A stretch of 64,000 bases of DNA, from positions 6,181-70,180 of the forward strand of contig JAEZCJ010000047.1 in the NCBI GenBank assembly GCA_023433615.1. Reading direction: 5' to 3'. Source of the stretch: Bacillota bacterium (GTDB lineage Bacteria > Bacillota > Bacilli > Paenibacillales > Paenibacillaceae). Positions within the stretch are counted from its first letter, which is position 1, and each line of letters starts with the position of its first letter. The translations under genes and the position numbers were made by a program. The notes below the pieces were generated by a model. That model was not told the origin of the DNA, did not search any database, and saw only the letters and a list, made by a program, of their open reading frames with translations. This document shows, in pieces, positions 7,915 through 17,602 of the stretch.

Positions 7915-10234
7915 CCGCCCCCTCCGTCTTCGCCCGCCATATTCGTTCGGGATACAGAGGCAGCTGATTCAGATGAACCCCTGCCGCTAACGACAGTGCG
8001 CTGGCCAGCGCTGCAGGCATCCCGATAAGGCCATGTTCACCCAAGGCACGCGCGCCATAAGGCGCTTCAAGACATGGATTCTCGATAAATTCCACTACGT
8101 AATCCGGGTTCTCGCCGTAGCGAATCAGGTGATAGTCACGCAGGGTCGGATTCAGAATCTGACCCTGGTCGTTAAATTCGAAAGTTTCGCGGTTTGCAAA
8201 GCTAAGCCCCATCGACATCGCTCCCATGATCTGCCCCAACGCGCCCTTGCGGTTCAGAACTTTGCCGGCATCGATAACGGATATCGCTTTGACCAGCCTG
8301 TAGGAATAATCTCTCGTGTCGAGTTCGACCTCGACGGCTTGCGCGCCCACATTCCACTCCGGCCCCGGCGTTCCCTCTCCCGTCTCCGGATTCATGGGAT
8401 TCATGCCTCGCTGAATGTAATGACCGCGTCCGACGATCTGGCCTCCGATGGCATTGCCATTCGGATACTGATACCCATAGCAAATATCCTTGACGTTAAT
8501 TCGGAGAGCTGGATCGGCCCGAACGTAGACCGTTTCGTTCGCAAGTTCCAGGTCATCCGGCTCCGCTCGCAGCACGCAGCCCGCGATTGCCAGCAATTGT
8601 CGGATGGCATCATCCGCGGCTCTAATAACGGCCCTGCCCGCCATGAACGTTCCTCGGCTGGCAACCGTCTTCCAATGTTCAGGGGTAATTTGGGTATGAA
8701 TCTTGAATCGGACATGAATGCGGTCCGGGCTCATTCTCATCCGTTCCGCAAGCATTTGTGCCAGTACGGTCTTTGTTCCTGTTCCGATCTCAACGACGCC
8801 GGTTTCGAGGTTGAGACTGCCGTCACGATTATAGGACACGATGGCTCCTGACGAGGCATCGGGATCCATCGAGGAATTTTTCCAGAAGCAGCTGATTCCC
8901 TTAGCACGGATCGTATATGGACCCAACTGCCGGAGCTTCCAATCATCCAACTGCGCAAGTATACGGAGCTTCGCCAAGCAGGTCTGCAAATCCCCCAAAT
9001 TGCTCGCGCTTAGCACGTCCCGCGTAGGCGCCGTATCTCCCGGTCTGATGATATTTCGGTAGCGAAGCTCCCACGGATCCATCTCCAACTCCGTCGACAG
9101 CGCATCGATCGCCCGCTCCATCGCCAACGTAAGCTCCGCATGACCGTATCCCCGATACGCCGATGCATAGGGGTGGTTGGTATAGATGGTCAGGCAATCG
9201 CAATGGAGATGCTCGATGCGGTAAGGACCCGAGCAATCGGCTGCTGCCGCACGCGCGACGTCGCTGGATTTGTCGTTATATGCGCCGCCGTCGAACCGGT
9301 ACACGATTTCCGCGGCCTTGATTATCCCTTCAGTTGTACTGCCCAGTCTGACAGTTGCGTCAAGACCGATATGACAAGGAGAAGTGGTCATGTCTTCTTC
9401 ACGCGTATTGATGATCTTAACCTTGCGTCCGCCGACAGACCTGGAAGCCAGGTAAGCCACAAGTTCGAGCTGTATCGCGGCTTTCCCGCCGTAAGCGCCG
9501 CCGACGAACGGGGTCGTTACAATGACGAAGCCGGGATCGATGTCAAGATAATCGGCCATATATCTTTTTACGGCGAAGGGGGCTTGGGTCGAGGATTCGA
9601 TATGGATGTATCCATCCGGTCTGATCTCCGCCGTTGCGCTTCGCGTTTCCATGGCGGCATGATCCGAAGGTTGAAAAGAGATTCGGTTCTCAACGACGAC
9701 TTCGCTCTCCGCCCATCCCTTTTCCATGTCGCCCTTGCGGACTTTGATGATACTGGCTATATTCGTCCCGGGAGCGGAGACGACGCCCTCGGCCTTCTGA
9801 TAGTCGTGCAGCCTCTCATGAAGGATCGGCGCGTCTCGCCGGAGCGCATCGGCAGGAGAGTTGACGACGGGAAGCGGATCATATTGCACGCGAACCCGGG
9901 AAGCCGCTTGCTTGGCAAGCACTTCTGTGTCGGCCACGACGATCGCGACGGTCTCTCCGAAGTAGCGAACGCGGTCAGACGCGATGACGGGACGATCGCG
10001 AATTTCTTCTCCGACCAAAACGTTGCAATCACGGCCGGTTACAATCGCGCGTACGCCTTGCACCTGCCAAGCGTCAGCCGTATTCACTTCAATAATCCGC
10101 GCGTGCGCATACGGGCTCGTTACCATGCGTACATGGAGAAGCCTGGCGTCCGTATCATCTCCCGTGTAAAGGGCAGTTCCGGTTACCTTCTCGAACGATT
10201 CCTTCTTGGGGACGCTCATCCCGATGGTATCCAT
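7901..10234 (-). CDS. Xanthine dehydrogenase family molybdopterin-binding subunit
   Basis: The catalytic large subunit, 777 residues from the ATG at 10234. I prefer this start because GGGGGAGGGAC lies at a normal distance before it; an in-frame ATG at 10270 overlaps the upstream gene but lacks a good site. Family motifs include VGGAYGGKAAIQLE, AYRGYGHAELTLAMERAID and the C-terminal GARALGEHGLIG, whose glutamate matches the catalytic base of xanthine dehydrogenases. The CO-dehydrogenase AYRCAGR loop is absent (here AYRGYG), so it is a hydroxylase rather than a CO dehydrogenase. The substrate (purine or other N-heterocycle) is undetermined. Confidence 0.9.
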   Translation of the reverse strand: MDTIGMSVPKKESFEKVTGTALYTGDDTDARLLHVRMVTSPYAHARIIEVNTADAWQVQGVRAIVTGRDCNVLVGEEIRDRPVIASDRVRYFGETVAIVVADTEVLAKQAASRVRVQYDPLPVVNSPADALRRDAPILHERLHDYQKAEGVVSAPGTNIASIIKVRKGDMEKGWAESEVVVENRISFQPSDHAAMETRSATAEIRPDGYIHIESSTQAPFAVKRYMADYLDIDPGFVIVTTPFVGGAYGGKAAIQLELVAYLASRSVGGRKVKIINTREEDMTTSPCHIGLDATVRLGSTTEGIIKAAEIVYRFDGGAYNDKSSDVARAAAADCSGPYRIEHLHCDCLTIYTNHPYASAYRGYGHAELTLAMERAIDALSTELEMDPWELRYRNIIRPGDTAPTRDVLSASNLGDLQTCLAKLRILAQLDDWKLRQLGPYTIRAKGISCFWKNSSMDPDASSGAIVSYNRDGSLNLETGVVEIGTGTKTVLAQMLAERMRMSPDRIHVRFKIHTQITPEHWKTVASRGTFMAGRAVIRAADDAIRQLLAIAGCVLRAEPDDLELANETVYVRADPALRINVKDICYGYQYPNGNAIGGQIVGRGHYIQRGMNPMNPETGEGTPGPEWNVGAQAVEVELDTRDYSYRLVKAISVIDAGKVLNRKGALGQIMGAMSMGLSFANRETFEFNDQGQILNPTLRDYHLIRYGENPDYVVEFIENPCLEAPYGARALGEHGLIGMPAALASALSLAAGVHLNQLPLYPERIWRAKTEGADDSL

Positions 10235-10266
10235 GGTGGATTGTCCCTCCCCCGATATACGAATCA

Positions 10267-10935
10267 TCAAGATTTATCGACACCAGCCGATGTCATCCGT
10301 ATCAAGTCCATATAGTCTTCCGGGGTATCGATGTCCATGAAAAGATCCGCATCCCGAAATCCGACATGGACTCCTTCCCGCTCATTCGACCCTCGCAACA
10401 GCGTTCGGGCGCCTTGATCGCCGGTCAGCTTGAAGAGTTCCGGGAAGATGGTGTGATGAAACAGGACAGGCGGCATGGGTACGCCGCTGCCTTGGCAGCT
10501 CGCTGCAATGTAAGCTATCCGCGCGTTCGCCATCGTGTTCTTATGGTATTCGTCAAGCAAGACATCGATTGCTGTTGGCGTCAGCAGCGGCTGATCCGCC
10601 AACAGCACGACGATCGCCTCCGCACCAAGCCGTTGTGCTGCCCTTACTCCGCATTGCAGGGATGAGGACTGGCCATGAACTGCATCCATGCATGAAATCA
10701 ACTGATACCGGGTTAAGTCGAACCGACTCGATGACTCGTGCCGCAGCCACGATGGCTTGCCAGCATATGCAGTTACGACGAGAATGCCGCCCAAGCTGGA
10801 AGCGCATGCGGCGGCTAACGAAATACTTCCGACCGTTCCGCCAAGGAACGGCAGCTCCAGCTTGGGACAGCCCATCCGACTGCTCTGGCCGGCCGCAAGG
10901 AAGACGCCATAGATCCTTCCCGAATGCCGAACCAT
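10267..10935 (-). CDS. MobA/MocA-like molybdenum cofactor cytidylyltransferase
   Basis: A 222-residue nucleotidyltransferase with the signature VFLAAGQSSRMGCPKLELPF at its N-terminus and the metal-binding VLLADQPLLT near residue 115. Proteins of this group (MocA, and PucB of Bacillus purine catabolism) convert molybdopterin to its cytosine dinucleotide form for xanthine-dehydrogenase-type enzymes. It sits between the XdhC-like gene and the catalytic subunit gene, where such maturation factors are usually found. Confidence 0.85.
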   Translation of the reverse strand: MVRHSGRIYGVFLAAGQSSRMGCPKLELPFLGGTVGSISLAAACASSLGGILVVTAYAGKPSWLRHESSSRFDLTRYQLISCMDAVHGQSSSLQCGVRAAQRLGAEAIVVLLADQPLLTPTAIDVLLDEYHKNTMANARIAYIAASCQGSGVPMPPVLFHHTIFPELFKLTGDQGARTLLRGSNEREGVHVGFRDADLFMDIDTPEDYMDLIRMTSAGVDKS

Positions 10936-10938
10936 CCG

Positions 10939-11931
10939 TCAGAATTCCTCTGCCTGTTCGCATCGATACACACGGATGAGATCCGCCAGTATGCTCACTG
11001 CTATTTCGTCAGGACCTTCCGCGCCGATCGACATACCGACCGGCGTGCGGACTTGCAAGGGAATCGCATCTACAGACAGCAGCCGCGATGCTCGGTCACG
11101 GGAACCAAGCAGCCCAAGGTAACGAATATTTTCTCCTTGAAGCCGCTGCAGCCACAGACGATCCGTATCATAGCGGTGCGTCATAATGACGACATAATCG
11201 TTCGGTATCAAGGTATGCTCGTTGAGAAGCTCCACCCCGCCTACGCTGCGTCGTTCGGCATCGGGAAATCGTTCTTGCGTGCAGAATGCTGGCCTGCGGT
11301 CGATCACCCATACCGAAAATCCGACCTGCGACGCCATCGCGACAAGCGGCCTTGCATCCGGACCGGCACCGATGACGATCAACCAGGGGCGCGGCTGCCA
11401 GGTTTTCTTAAATAGTTGCTGCCTCGACTCATCCTTTCGATGCCGTTCCTCGAATCCTGCTCCGAAGAACGAACCGTCGTCCGCATAGAAACAGTAGATC
11501 GCCGGTGAAATGCAACTTTCTAGGCTGCGGATTCCGATTACTTTCCTCCCATTCTCCACATGGTCGAGCACTTCTCTCAAGTCAGCGCGCAGACGGGAGT
11601 GAATCGGCTCCAGCAGCACCTGCAACACGCCGTTACAGCCGGCCCCGCTTCCCCAACCCAGGTCGTCCTCTGCTCGCATATCATAGATGACAAGTTTGGC
11701 GTCTCCCCGGTCGAACGCCTCACGGTCTGTAAAAATTTCGTTCGCCCTAGCCGCAAGATCCTCTTCCAGGCAGCCCGCACTCAATGCCCCGGTACGCTCA
11801 CCGTCCTCACCGATAAGCATGGAGACTCCCTGCTTCCGGTATGCTGAACCTTCAACTCGAATGATCGTGGCAAGTACCGAGCGTTGATCGCTGTATCCGA
11901 CCGTACGCAAGATGTCATAAGATTCGCGCAT
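10939..11931 (-). CDS. XdhC/CoxI-family molybdenum hydroxylase maturation factor
   Basis: A 330-residue protein with the XdhC_CoxI domain at the N-terminus (ATIIRVEGSAYRKQGVSMLI, then GALSAGCLEEDL) and a Rossmann-like XdhC C-terminal domain (PWLIVIGAGPDARPLVAMA, then DYVVIMTHRYDTD). Such proteins bind and sulfurate the molybdenum cofactor before insertion. GGAGG precedes the ATG. It begins only 36 bp downstream of the SagB-type TOMM dehydrogenase, with no hairpin between, so the hydroxylase genes could be transcribed from the TOMM operon as well as from their own promoter. Confidence 0.88.
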   Translation of the reverse strand: MRESYDILRTVGYSDQRSVLATIIRVEGSAYRKQGVSMLIGEDGERTGALSAGCLEEDLAARANEIFTDREAFDRGDAKLVIYDMRAEDDLGWGSGAGCNGVLQVLLEPIHSRLRADLREVLDHVENGRKVIGIRSLESCISPAIYCFYADDGSFFGAGFEERHRKDESRQQLFKKTWQPRPWLIVIGAGPDARPLVAMASQVGFSVWVIDRRPAFCTQERFPDAERRSVGGVELLNEHTLIPNDYVVIMTHRYDTDRLWLQRLQGENIRYLGLLGSRDRASRLLSVDAIPLQVRTPVGMSIGAEGPDEIAVSILADLIRVYRCEQAEEF

Positions 11932-11967
11932 CTTGTGACCTCCAATTCAGCTCGGAATGGTTCTGAT

Positions 11968-13533
11968 CTATGCGTGCAGTAGACTTGTTATGCGGGCACG
12001 TGGCCGGCATGGCCCGATCGGAAGCTGAATCAGCACGGTGCCTGGCGTATTGTCGATTCCGTATATGCGCTCGCATGCTCGCGTATCGAACCCGAGCAGA
12101 GGTCTTGCGCCCATCCCCATTGCCGTTGCGGTAAGCAGCACGCGTTGGACGAGCATGCCGGCCTCCATCTGTTCGATACGGTATCCTCGATAGCCCAGCT
12201 GCTTATGAAGATGGTCCTTCTCCCCCGCGACGTGCAGGCACAACGGAACCTGCAGCAAGTTAACATTCGGGTAGGTCAATGCACGCTGAAGGTCGTTCCG
12301 ATGGTCACCGGGCCGAAGCTGCCTCAGCGCATGCAAGGAAGCGTCATACCGGTACGCTCCGTCCGGTATCGCCTGGCATCCGCGGTAACAGCCGATCAGC
12401 GATACCCGGTGCTGCTTCATCTCCCTGTCAAGATCCAAGTCATTCTGATAGCTGAAAGATGAAGCCGATTCGTGCAGCAATGCGGCGACCTGCGATTCCT
12501 CTACGCTGCCCAACCGAAATTCTAGTTCCGGCGAATATCGTTTGCGGCATACTTCCGCGAAATCATAAGACAGACGATTCGCATGCGGCAACAATTGCAC
12601 GCGAAGTCCGCCTGTCTCTTCAGGCGGAACGTTACCGCCCCGGCGAAAGAAGCGGGTAGATTCAAGCCGGGCTGCCGCATTCATGCGTATGAGCATCGGG
12701 AACGGCTTGGGCCTCTTCGACCGCACATAGACGTCATTCGAGATGGGCGGCAACTCTCGCGCGATTTCCCAATCTGCCGCATCGGGCACTTGGAACATCT
12801 TCTCGCTTACCGGAGGAATGACAGGCGAAGCTGAAAGCGTCACAACGGCATATACGCTCTCTTCCATCTCATTCAATCCCAGCAAGTGATGAATAGCCCG
12901 GTCCAAATATTGATAATGAACGCGCGACGAAAATCCGAACCGCTTGGCGGCTTCTAGCAGCTGTCCCATTACTGCGCCGGCGTCGAGCCCCTGCAGCCGG
13001 TACGAGAAATTGTTGTACTTGTAATAATTTTTCCAGAACATCGTCGATACGAATATCGCTCCGAAGCCATTCGTCATCGTCTCGCGACAGCCGGTCGCTC
13101 GATCCAAATAGTCATCGAATCGGCCTTCGCGCAACAGGATAAGACGATGGTGTGCTGCATCATAATGGTATACGCCAATGGGGAGACTATCGAGCTTCAG
13201 GTAGACATAGAGCTCGCTCGGATACAATGCGCCTCCGGATGGAGGGAATCGGCGTGCGGAATAGCCGAAATGGTCAGCGTCACCGTCTAACTCGCCATAT
13301 TGGGTAATGCCGTACGTATACCATAGCATGTGGCTGACCGTTCGAAGATCCGGCGGACCGTGCCTTGCTTCGCGAATCGTAAGCGGAACATCCGTGCTAA
13401 GCGGTATGGACTCGTTCCCGCGATACAATTTGAATGGCAGCGGAGCGTCGTCCCAGTCCACTTCCCAATCGGGAGGCTTAACTTTGTCGGTATCGTAATG
13501 AAGATCGTAGATGTACTGTCGAAGCAGGTCCAT
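11968..13533 (-). CDS. SagB-family peptide thiazoline/oxazoline dehydrogenase
   Basis: A 521-residue protein built of two nitroreductase-like halves. The first (about residues 60-250) has ARRFPPSGGALYPSELYVY and later LDAGAVMGQLLEAAKRFG; the second (about 340-515) has SLIGCYRGCQAIPDGAYRY and MEAGMLVQRVLLTATAMGMG. SagB/ThcOx enzymes are FMN-dependent and oxidise azolines in modified peptides to thiazoles or oxazoles. It lies 25 bp downstream of the YcaO cyclodehydratase on the same strand. Double-length forms like this are known from heterocycloanthracin-type clusters. Confidence 0.88.
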   Translation of the reverse strand: MDLLRQYIYDLHYDTDKVKPPDWEVDWDDAPLPFKLYRGNESIPLSTDVPLTIREARHGPPDLRTVSHMLWYTYGITQYGELDGDADHFGYSARRFPPSGGALYPSELYVYLKLDSLPIGVYHYDAAHHRLILLREGRFDDYLDRATGCRETMTNGFGAIFVSTMFWKNYYKYNNFSYRLQGLDAGAVMGQLLEAAKRFGFSSRVHYQYLDRAIHHLLGLNEMEESVYAVVTLSASPVIPPVSEKMFQVPDAADWEIARELPPISNDVYVRSKRPKPFPMLIRMNAAARLESTRFFRRGGNVPPEETGGLRVQLLPHANRLSYDFAEVCRKRYSPELEFRLGSVEESQVAALLHESASSFSYQNDLDLDREMKQHRVSLIGCYRGCQAIPDGAYRYDASLHALRQLRPGDHRNDLQRALTYPNVNLLQVPLCLHVAGEKDHLHKQLGYRGYRIEQMEAGMLVQRVLLTATAMGMGARPLLGFDTRACERIYGIDNTPGTVLIQLPIGPCRPRARITSLLHA

Positions 13534-13558
13534 CTTGCACCTTTCCTTTCCGGTTGAC

Positions 13559-15502
13559 TTACGGGAACGGATGCGGATAAGGGTTCAATTGTTCCGGTGC
13601 AAGAGGCTCATCCGTGTACCCGAGTTCCTTCGGGACGCGAAGCACGCGATCGAGTCCTGTCAGTCGGGTATAATGATAGCCGAATGTCATCGGTAGCATG
13701 CCTGGAATCAATACCTTGACGCATGTCAGGTCATTCCTTCCAAGTTCCGGCGTTGTCTGGTCGATGACGATGACATCCATCCGCAATTGCCGGAATCTGC
13801 GCAGCATTTCCAGCAGATCCTCGGTGAGATCGGCATGTTTGGGCCAAGGCTTGAACGCTTCTTGAACGGTACGAACAGGACGCGTTCCCGATAGCAGGAA
13901 GTCCAGCCTTTCTTCCGCCTCCGGCAATGCGTACAGCATGGAGTGGTCATCCATGCGTTTGACAAGATAAGGATCGTCCAGCATCTGTCGGTAGATATCC
14001 TTGTCTGCTTCGAATTTCCGGTCAAGTGTGAGCAGCATCGCCGATATTTCGTGCAATGTACCTTTGATGGCGCGGATCGGATCCGGATGGGAGCCTGCCG
14101 CGCAGATCAGATTAATGCCGTGATCCTTGCGATTCCGCGCAATCGCCCACACGCTGGGAATGCCATGCTCCATTGTCGAGTCGAATAGATGGAGCTCATA
14201 GCCCGCTACAGTCTCGATTCGGTCAATCATCAGCCTGAATTCCGAATCGGTTATCGATTGCATATCCAATCGGGGCAGCGGCAGCCGAGCATACCAGGCT
14301 AGGAGGAAGGAATCGCGCTCCACGACCTCCAGTATGCCGTACAAGATCGCCTCCGTCATGTTGCCGCCAAGCGCGCAGCCGTTCGACGTTTCGAAGACGA
14401 AGCCTTCTCCGCAGCCCAGACTGTAGTACGCCAGCCGTTCCGGTACCAGGATCGGCTTATCCTCGAGCAAGGAATATCCCCATACCCAATCGATCGGATG
14501 ATCGGGATCGAATTCGCGGAGATGGTGGCCGATGCGGATGTATTGCTCGCTGCTGTGTACGCCGACCTTCAAGGGATCCAGCGCATGCTCGGCGATATTG
14601 CGGTATGCATCGCGAACGGCCGTTCGCTTGCCTCTCGGCGCCATGCCGCAATATCGCTCCAATCCTTCGAGTATTGCGACATTGGCGCTATCGGCATAGG
14701 AATGCGTCCGGCCCGAAGATACCTCGTCTCCGTTCAACATCGGCATATTGACGCTTGCATCAGCGAATGCAGATACGAGATCGCGCATCGTTCCGTTTAG
14801 AAATCCCGTCCGGCTGTCCAGATAGTCGCTGGACAGCCCTTCTTTCAGTTCATCCAGGGATCGGCATCTATAGCTATCCGCGCTGGTCTTGGGGGCAGGC
14901 TGCAACGCCAGGACGGCGTTCGCGGGCGAGTCTTCCGGCAGCTCGCCGCACATCGGACAGAGAGGATCAGGCAGGAAAGCATGCCGCGAACAAGTCAAGG
15001 TGTCAAGATTGAATAGCCGGATCGCCTGCACTGTGCTCGCATCCCCATCGAGCAGGATGCCGCTCGCTTCGACGGCTATGAATTGCGCCATCTGCGCGAG
15101 GGCCGAATGAGAAGACCAACTGTCGCGATGCTGCACGCCTTCAGTCATGAGGCGACGATACAGCCGCCAATTCTCCATGCGATTGCTGCCTGCCATTCTG
15201 AAGCGATGGTCCGCGCATAGCCAACAGCCCTGGATACCCGGACGAACGTACGGTCCGACGATCCCCTCGCCGAATGCCGCGAAGCCCTGCAACCAGGGAA
15301 TCCGCTCAGCATGAAATCGCGTGGCTGCCCGCAATTGGGCGGCAGGATCCCATGCATCCTGAAGCAGTATGGCAAGCGAGATGCCGTCTGGCAGACGTTC
15401 GGTCAAGTCCGCTTGGCGTACAATCGGACATTGTACGGTCAATCGCTCCGCAACGAGCTCCGCGAGCAGTCCTTCTCCAACTATGACCAGACATTCGCTC
15501 AT
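13559..15502 (-). CDS. TOMM leader-binding / YcaO cyclodehydratase fusion
   Basis: A 647-residue fused cyclodehydratase. The first ~190 residues are a ThiF/E1-like leader-binding region with a zinc cysteine tetrad, C93-x2-C96 and C182-x2-C185. From about residue 235 the YcaO ATP-binding domain follows, with SYADSANVAILEGLERYCG and ALGGNMTEAILYGILEVVER. The C-terminus ends NPYPHPFP, the proline-rich PxPxP tail of azoline-forming YcaO proteins. It activates backbone amides of Cys/Ser/Thr to form azolines on the precursor peptide. It overlaps the maturation gene by 4 bp. Confidence 0.92.
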   Translation of the reverse strand: MSECLVIVGEGLLAELVAERLTVQCPIVRQADLTERLPDGISLAILLQDAWDPAAQLRAATRFHAERIPWLQGFAAFGEGIVGPYVRPGIQGCWLCADHRFRMAGSNRMENWRLYRRLMTEGVQHRDSWSSHSALAQMAQFIAVEASGILLDGDASTVQAIRLFNLDTLTCSRHAFLPDPLCPMCGELPEDSPANAVLALQPAPKTSADSYRCRSLDELKEGLSSDYLDSRTGFLNGTMRDLVSAFADASVNMPMLNGDEVSSGRTHSYADSANVAILEGLERYCGMAPRGKRTAVRDAYRNIAEHALDPLKVGVHSSEQYIRIGHHLREFDPDHPIDWVWGYSLLEDKPILVPERLAYYSLGCGEGFVFETSNGCALGGNMTEAILYGILEVVERDSFLLAWYARLPLPRLDMQSITDSEFRLMIDRIETVAGYELHLFDSTMEHGIPSVWAIARNRKDHGINLICAAGSHPDPIRAIKGTLHEISAMLLTLDRKFEADKDIYRQMLDDPYLVKRMDDHSMLYALPEAEERLDFLLSGTRPVRTVQEAFKPWPKHADLTEDLLEMLRRFRQLRMDVIVIDQTTPELGRNDLTCVKVLIPGMLPMTFGYHYTRLTGLDRVLRVPKELGYTDEPLAPEQLNPYPHPFP

Positions 15503-17436
15503 TCCGTGACCTCTCCTCTCATTACAATACCAAATACGCCCGCGAGCCCCTCTCTGAGGAACGGTTCGGCGGTCAGGTCACCGATGTACAGCCGTTTGCG
15601 GGTCTGCTGCAGGATATGCAGGGCATACGGAAGGACCGCAGCGTCCGCATCCTCGCTCAAGGCTGCGAAGGCAAGCTGTCTCGAAGGCATCGATTCAACC
15701 GTTACTTCGTCGTTTCGCCGCATATTCGGGCTTGTGTTTCCGTTCTGAAGCCTTTCCAATGCCTGTTGCAGCGCGGAACGCAACGCAAGCGTTGGATGCA
15801 GGCCGGCCGAGATGAACCAATTGCCGCCCGTTCCCACCCCGATTACCGGGAAGCCCGAAATGTCCTCGCTTGCTCCGATGACGGGGCTCCCGCCGAGGAT
15901 ATGAAGTGCGCGCAGGTAATAGAGCGACCGTTCATCGCGAATATGGAGCGATTCCGGCTGCAGCATTCGGGATGGCTCGAACGCCAAGCGACTTGTCAAT
16001 TGTTCATGGAGGAGATGGCGCAGCCCGCGGCTGATTCCTTCCGCCGTGGTTCTTCCGGCGCCGATCCCGATCGGCTCTGCCGTATCCAAGGCGAAGTGAC
16101 CGACCGTTCGCTCCCCCGCGGATAATGATAGATAATGCGATGCAAGACGGGAAGAATACGCTTCGATTCCGGACAAGGCAGCTTGGATGCGCGCTTCTTC
16201 ATGCGTCAGACCTGTACGAATAATTGCCGGCAGCAAGCCGACAGGTCCGGGAGACAGCGGGTCTGCTGCCGTTGCACGGCATTGCGCTAACGGTAGCTGA
16301 CGCAATTCACCCTCATCCCACTCGTGAAAAATTCCCGTTATCGGCGATGTCAGCCGGTTAATGAAGGCGAACCATTCTTCCGTCTCTTTCGGTGCCGATG
16401 CTTCGTATGTCTCCCATGCCGTCACCCAACGGATACTCGGCCGCTTGCCGGACGCGAGAGGATGCGGTTCGAACCGATGCCATCCGCCCTCTAACGTCTC
16501 TGCATCAAGGAGATATAGGCGATCGGCCAGGTTTGCAACCGGTATGCCGGCTTGGCATTTAAGCAGGGTAAATGCAAGCGTATTTGCTAACATGGCTGCT
16601 GCCGTCTGGGAATGCGATGCACGGTTGCCGTTCCTTAGCGGTACGTCGTGCAGCCGACGCCGAGCCGACTCCCAGCACCCTTCCGATTGCGGATGTACGA
16701 GTGGGCCGGCGATACCGTTCCGTCCATGAATGTACGCTGGCAGCATGATGATGTTCGCGCGCCTGCATGCGTCATGCAAGGCGGACAGCTCGTCAATATC
16801 CGAATTCGTGCCGCTTATATATAAGACCGCATCGAACGGACGAATGATGTCATGCCAGCTTTCCCTATGCCGTAATGGAAGCACTGTAACATCGACTTCG
16901 CCATCCGACTCGCGCGCATGCGCCGTTAATTCCTCTATCCTGCTGCGGTCGGCCGAGCTTTCTTCGGTGAACAACACATGTAACCGGGGGAGTCCGGACT
17001 CCAGTAGCGACGCGGTCAACTGGACCAGAGGAAGTCCCGAGCCGACGGCCAGCACGCGCGAAGCGCGATACGATTGAAAGCGATAGCCGCCCGAGCCGGC
17101 GATATTGTCCAGATATTCGATCTGCGAAGCATACTTATTCATAACGGCTTCCGATAATTGATGCGGCGGATCCTGGCTGACATCGCGAATGAAACCGTGC
17201 TCAAGCAAGGTTCCGACAATTCGGACAAGCTGTTCTTTGTGGGGGTCGGGCAAGCCATGCGTCATTTCGCCTAGCGTGCGGCCTCCGTCCATTAACGGCA
17301 TCAGCTTCTCAATCCACAGTTCGATCGATTGTCCTTCCATCCGAAATGAACCCGTATTGTTCCGAAAGAATACGTTGTTCGGTTCTTGCAGGAAATAGGT
17401 ATCGCCTTTCACTTTGAGCCGCATCGAATCGTTCAT
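15499..17436 (-). CDS. Putative thiazole-containing bacteriocin maturation protein
   Basis: A 645-residue protein of the kind found next to heterocycloanthracin/sonorensin precursors (TIGR03693 type). It opens MNDSMRLKVKGDTYFLQEP, has a Rossmann-like stretch near residue 125 (SRVLAVGSGLPLVQLTASLL) related to ThiF/E1 proteins, and a C-terminal YcaO-like region with ALSGIEAYSSRLASHYL. It lacks the cysteine tetrad and ends without a PxPxP tail, so it is probably a non-catalytic partner of the YcaO fusion. I start at 17436 because GGGAGGGCGG lies at the right distance; an upstream ATG at 17463 has no such site. Confidence 0.85.
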   Translation of the reverse strand: MNDSMRLKVKGDTYFLQEPNNVFFRNNTGSFRMEGQSIELWIEKLMPLMDGGRTLGEMTHGLPDPHKEQLVRIVGTLLEHGFIRDVSQDPPHQLSEAVMNKYASQIEYLDNIAGSGGYRFQSYRASRVLAVGSGLPLVQLTASLLESGLPRLHVLFTEESSADRSRIEELTAHARESDGEVDVTVLPLRHRESWHDIIRPFDAVLYISGTNSDIDELSALHDACRRANIIMLPAYIHGRNGIAGPLVHPQSEGCWESARRRLHDVPLRNGNRASHSQTAAAMLANTLAFTLLKCQAGIPVANLADRLYLLDAETLEGGWHRFEPHPLASGKRPSIRWVTAWETYEASAPKETEEWFAFINRLTSPITGIFHEWDEGELRQLPLAQCRATAADPLSPGPVGLLPAIIRTGLTHEEARIQAALSGIEAYSSRLASHYLSLSAGERTVGHFALDTAEPIGIGAGRTTAEGISRGLRHLLHEQLTSRLAFEPSRMLQPESLHIRDERSLYYLRALHILGGSPVIGASEDISGFPVIGVGTGGNWFISAGLHPTLALRSALQQALERLQNGNTSPNMRRNDEVTVESMPSRQLAFAALSEDADAAVLPYALHILQQTRKRLYIGDLTAEPFLREGLAGVFGIVMRGEVTE

Positions 17437-17529
17437 CCCAACCGCCCTCCCTAAACTCCTCATCGACCGAGAAGATCGCCATCTCCAATCATGTTATGTA
17501 CAACGAATTGTCCGGTATGATTCCATAAA

Positions 17530-17572
17530 CAAACAAAAACCGCTCCATACCGAAAAAATCGGACAAGAGCGG
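17530..17572 (-). terminator. Terminator/attenuator between precursor and modification genes
   Basis: On the minus strand CCGCTC pairs with GAGCGG (with an inner CCGA/TCGG helix), followed directly by TTTTTGTTTGTTT. It lies 3' of the precursor peptide gene, 94 bp before the maturation gene start. This is the usual arrangement that makes precursor mRNA more abundant than enzyme mRNA. Confidence 0.8.
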
Positions 17573-17602
17573 AGATTCTATCCTGTATGGATGATTACTT
17601 TT

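Noticed and set aside
9140..10315. 391-codon plus-strand open frame over the molybdopterin subunit gene
   Set aside because: Antisense to a clear xanthine-dehydrogenase-family gene; no ribosome binding site or family motif.
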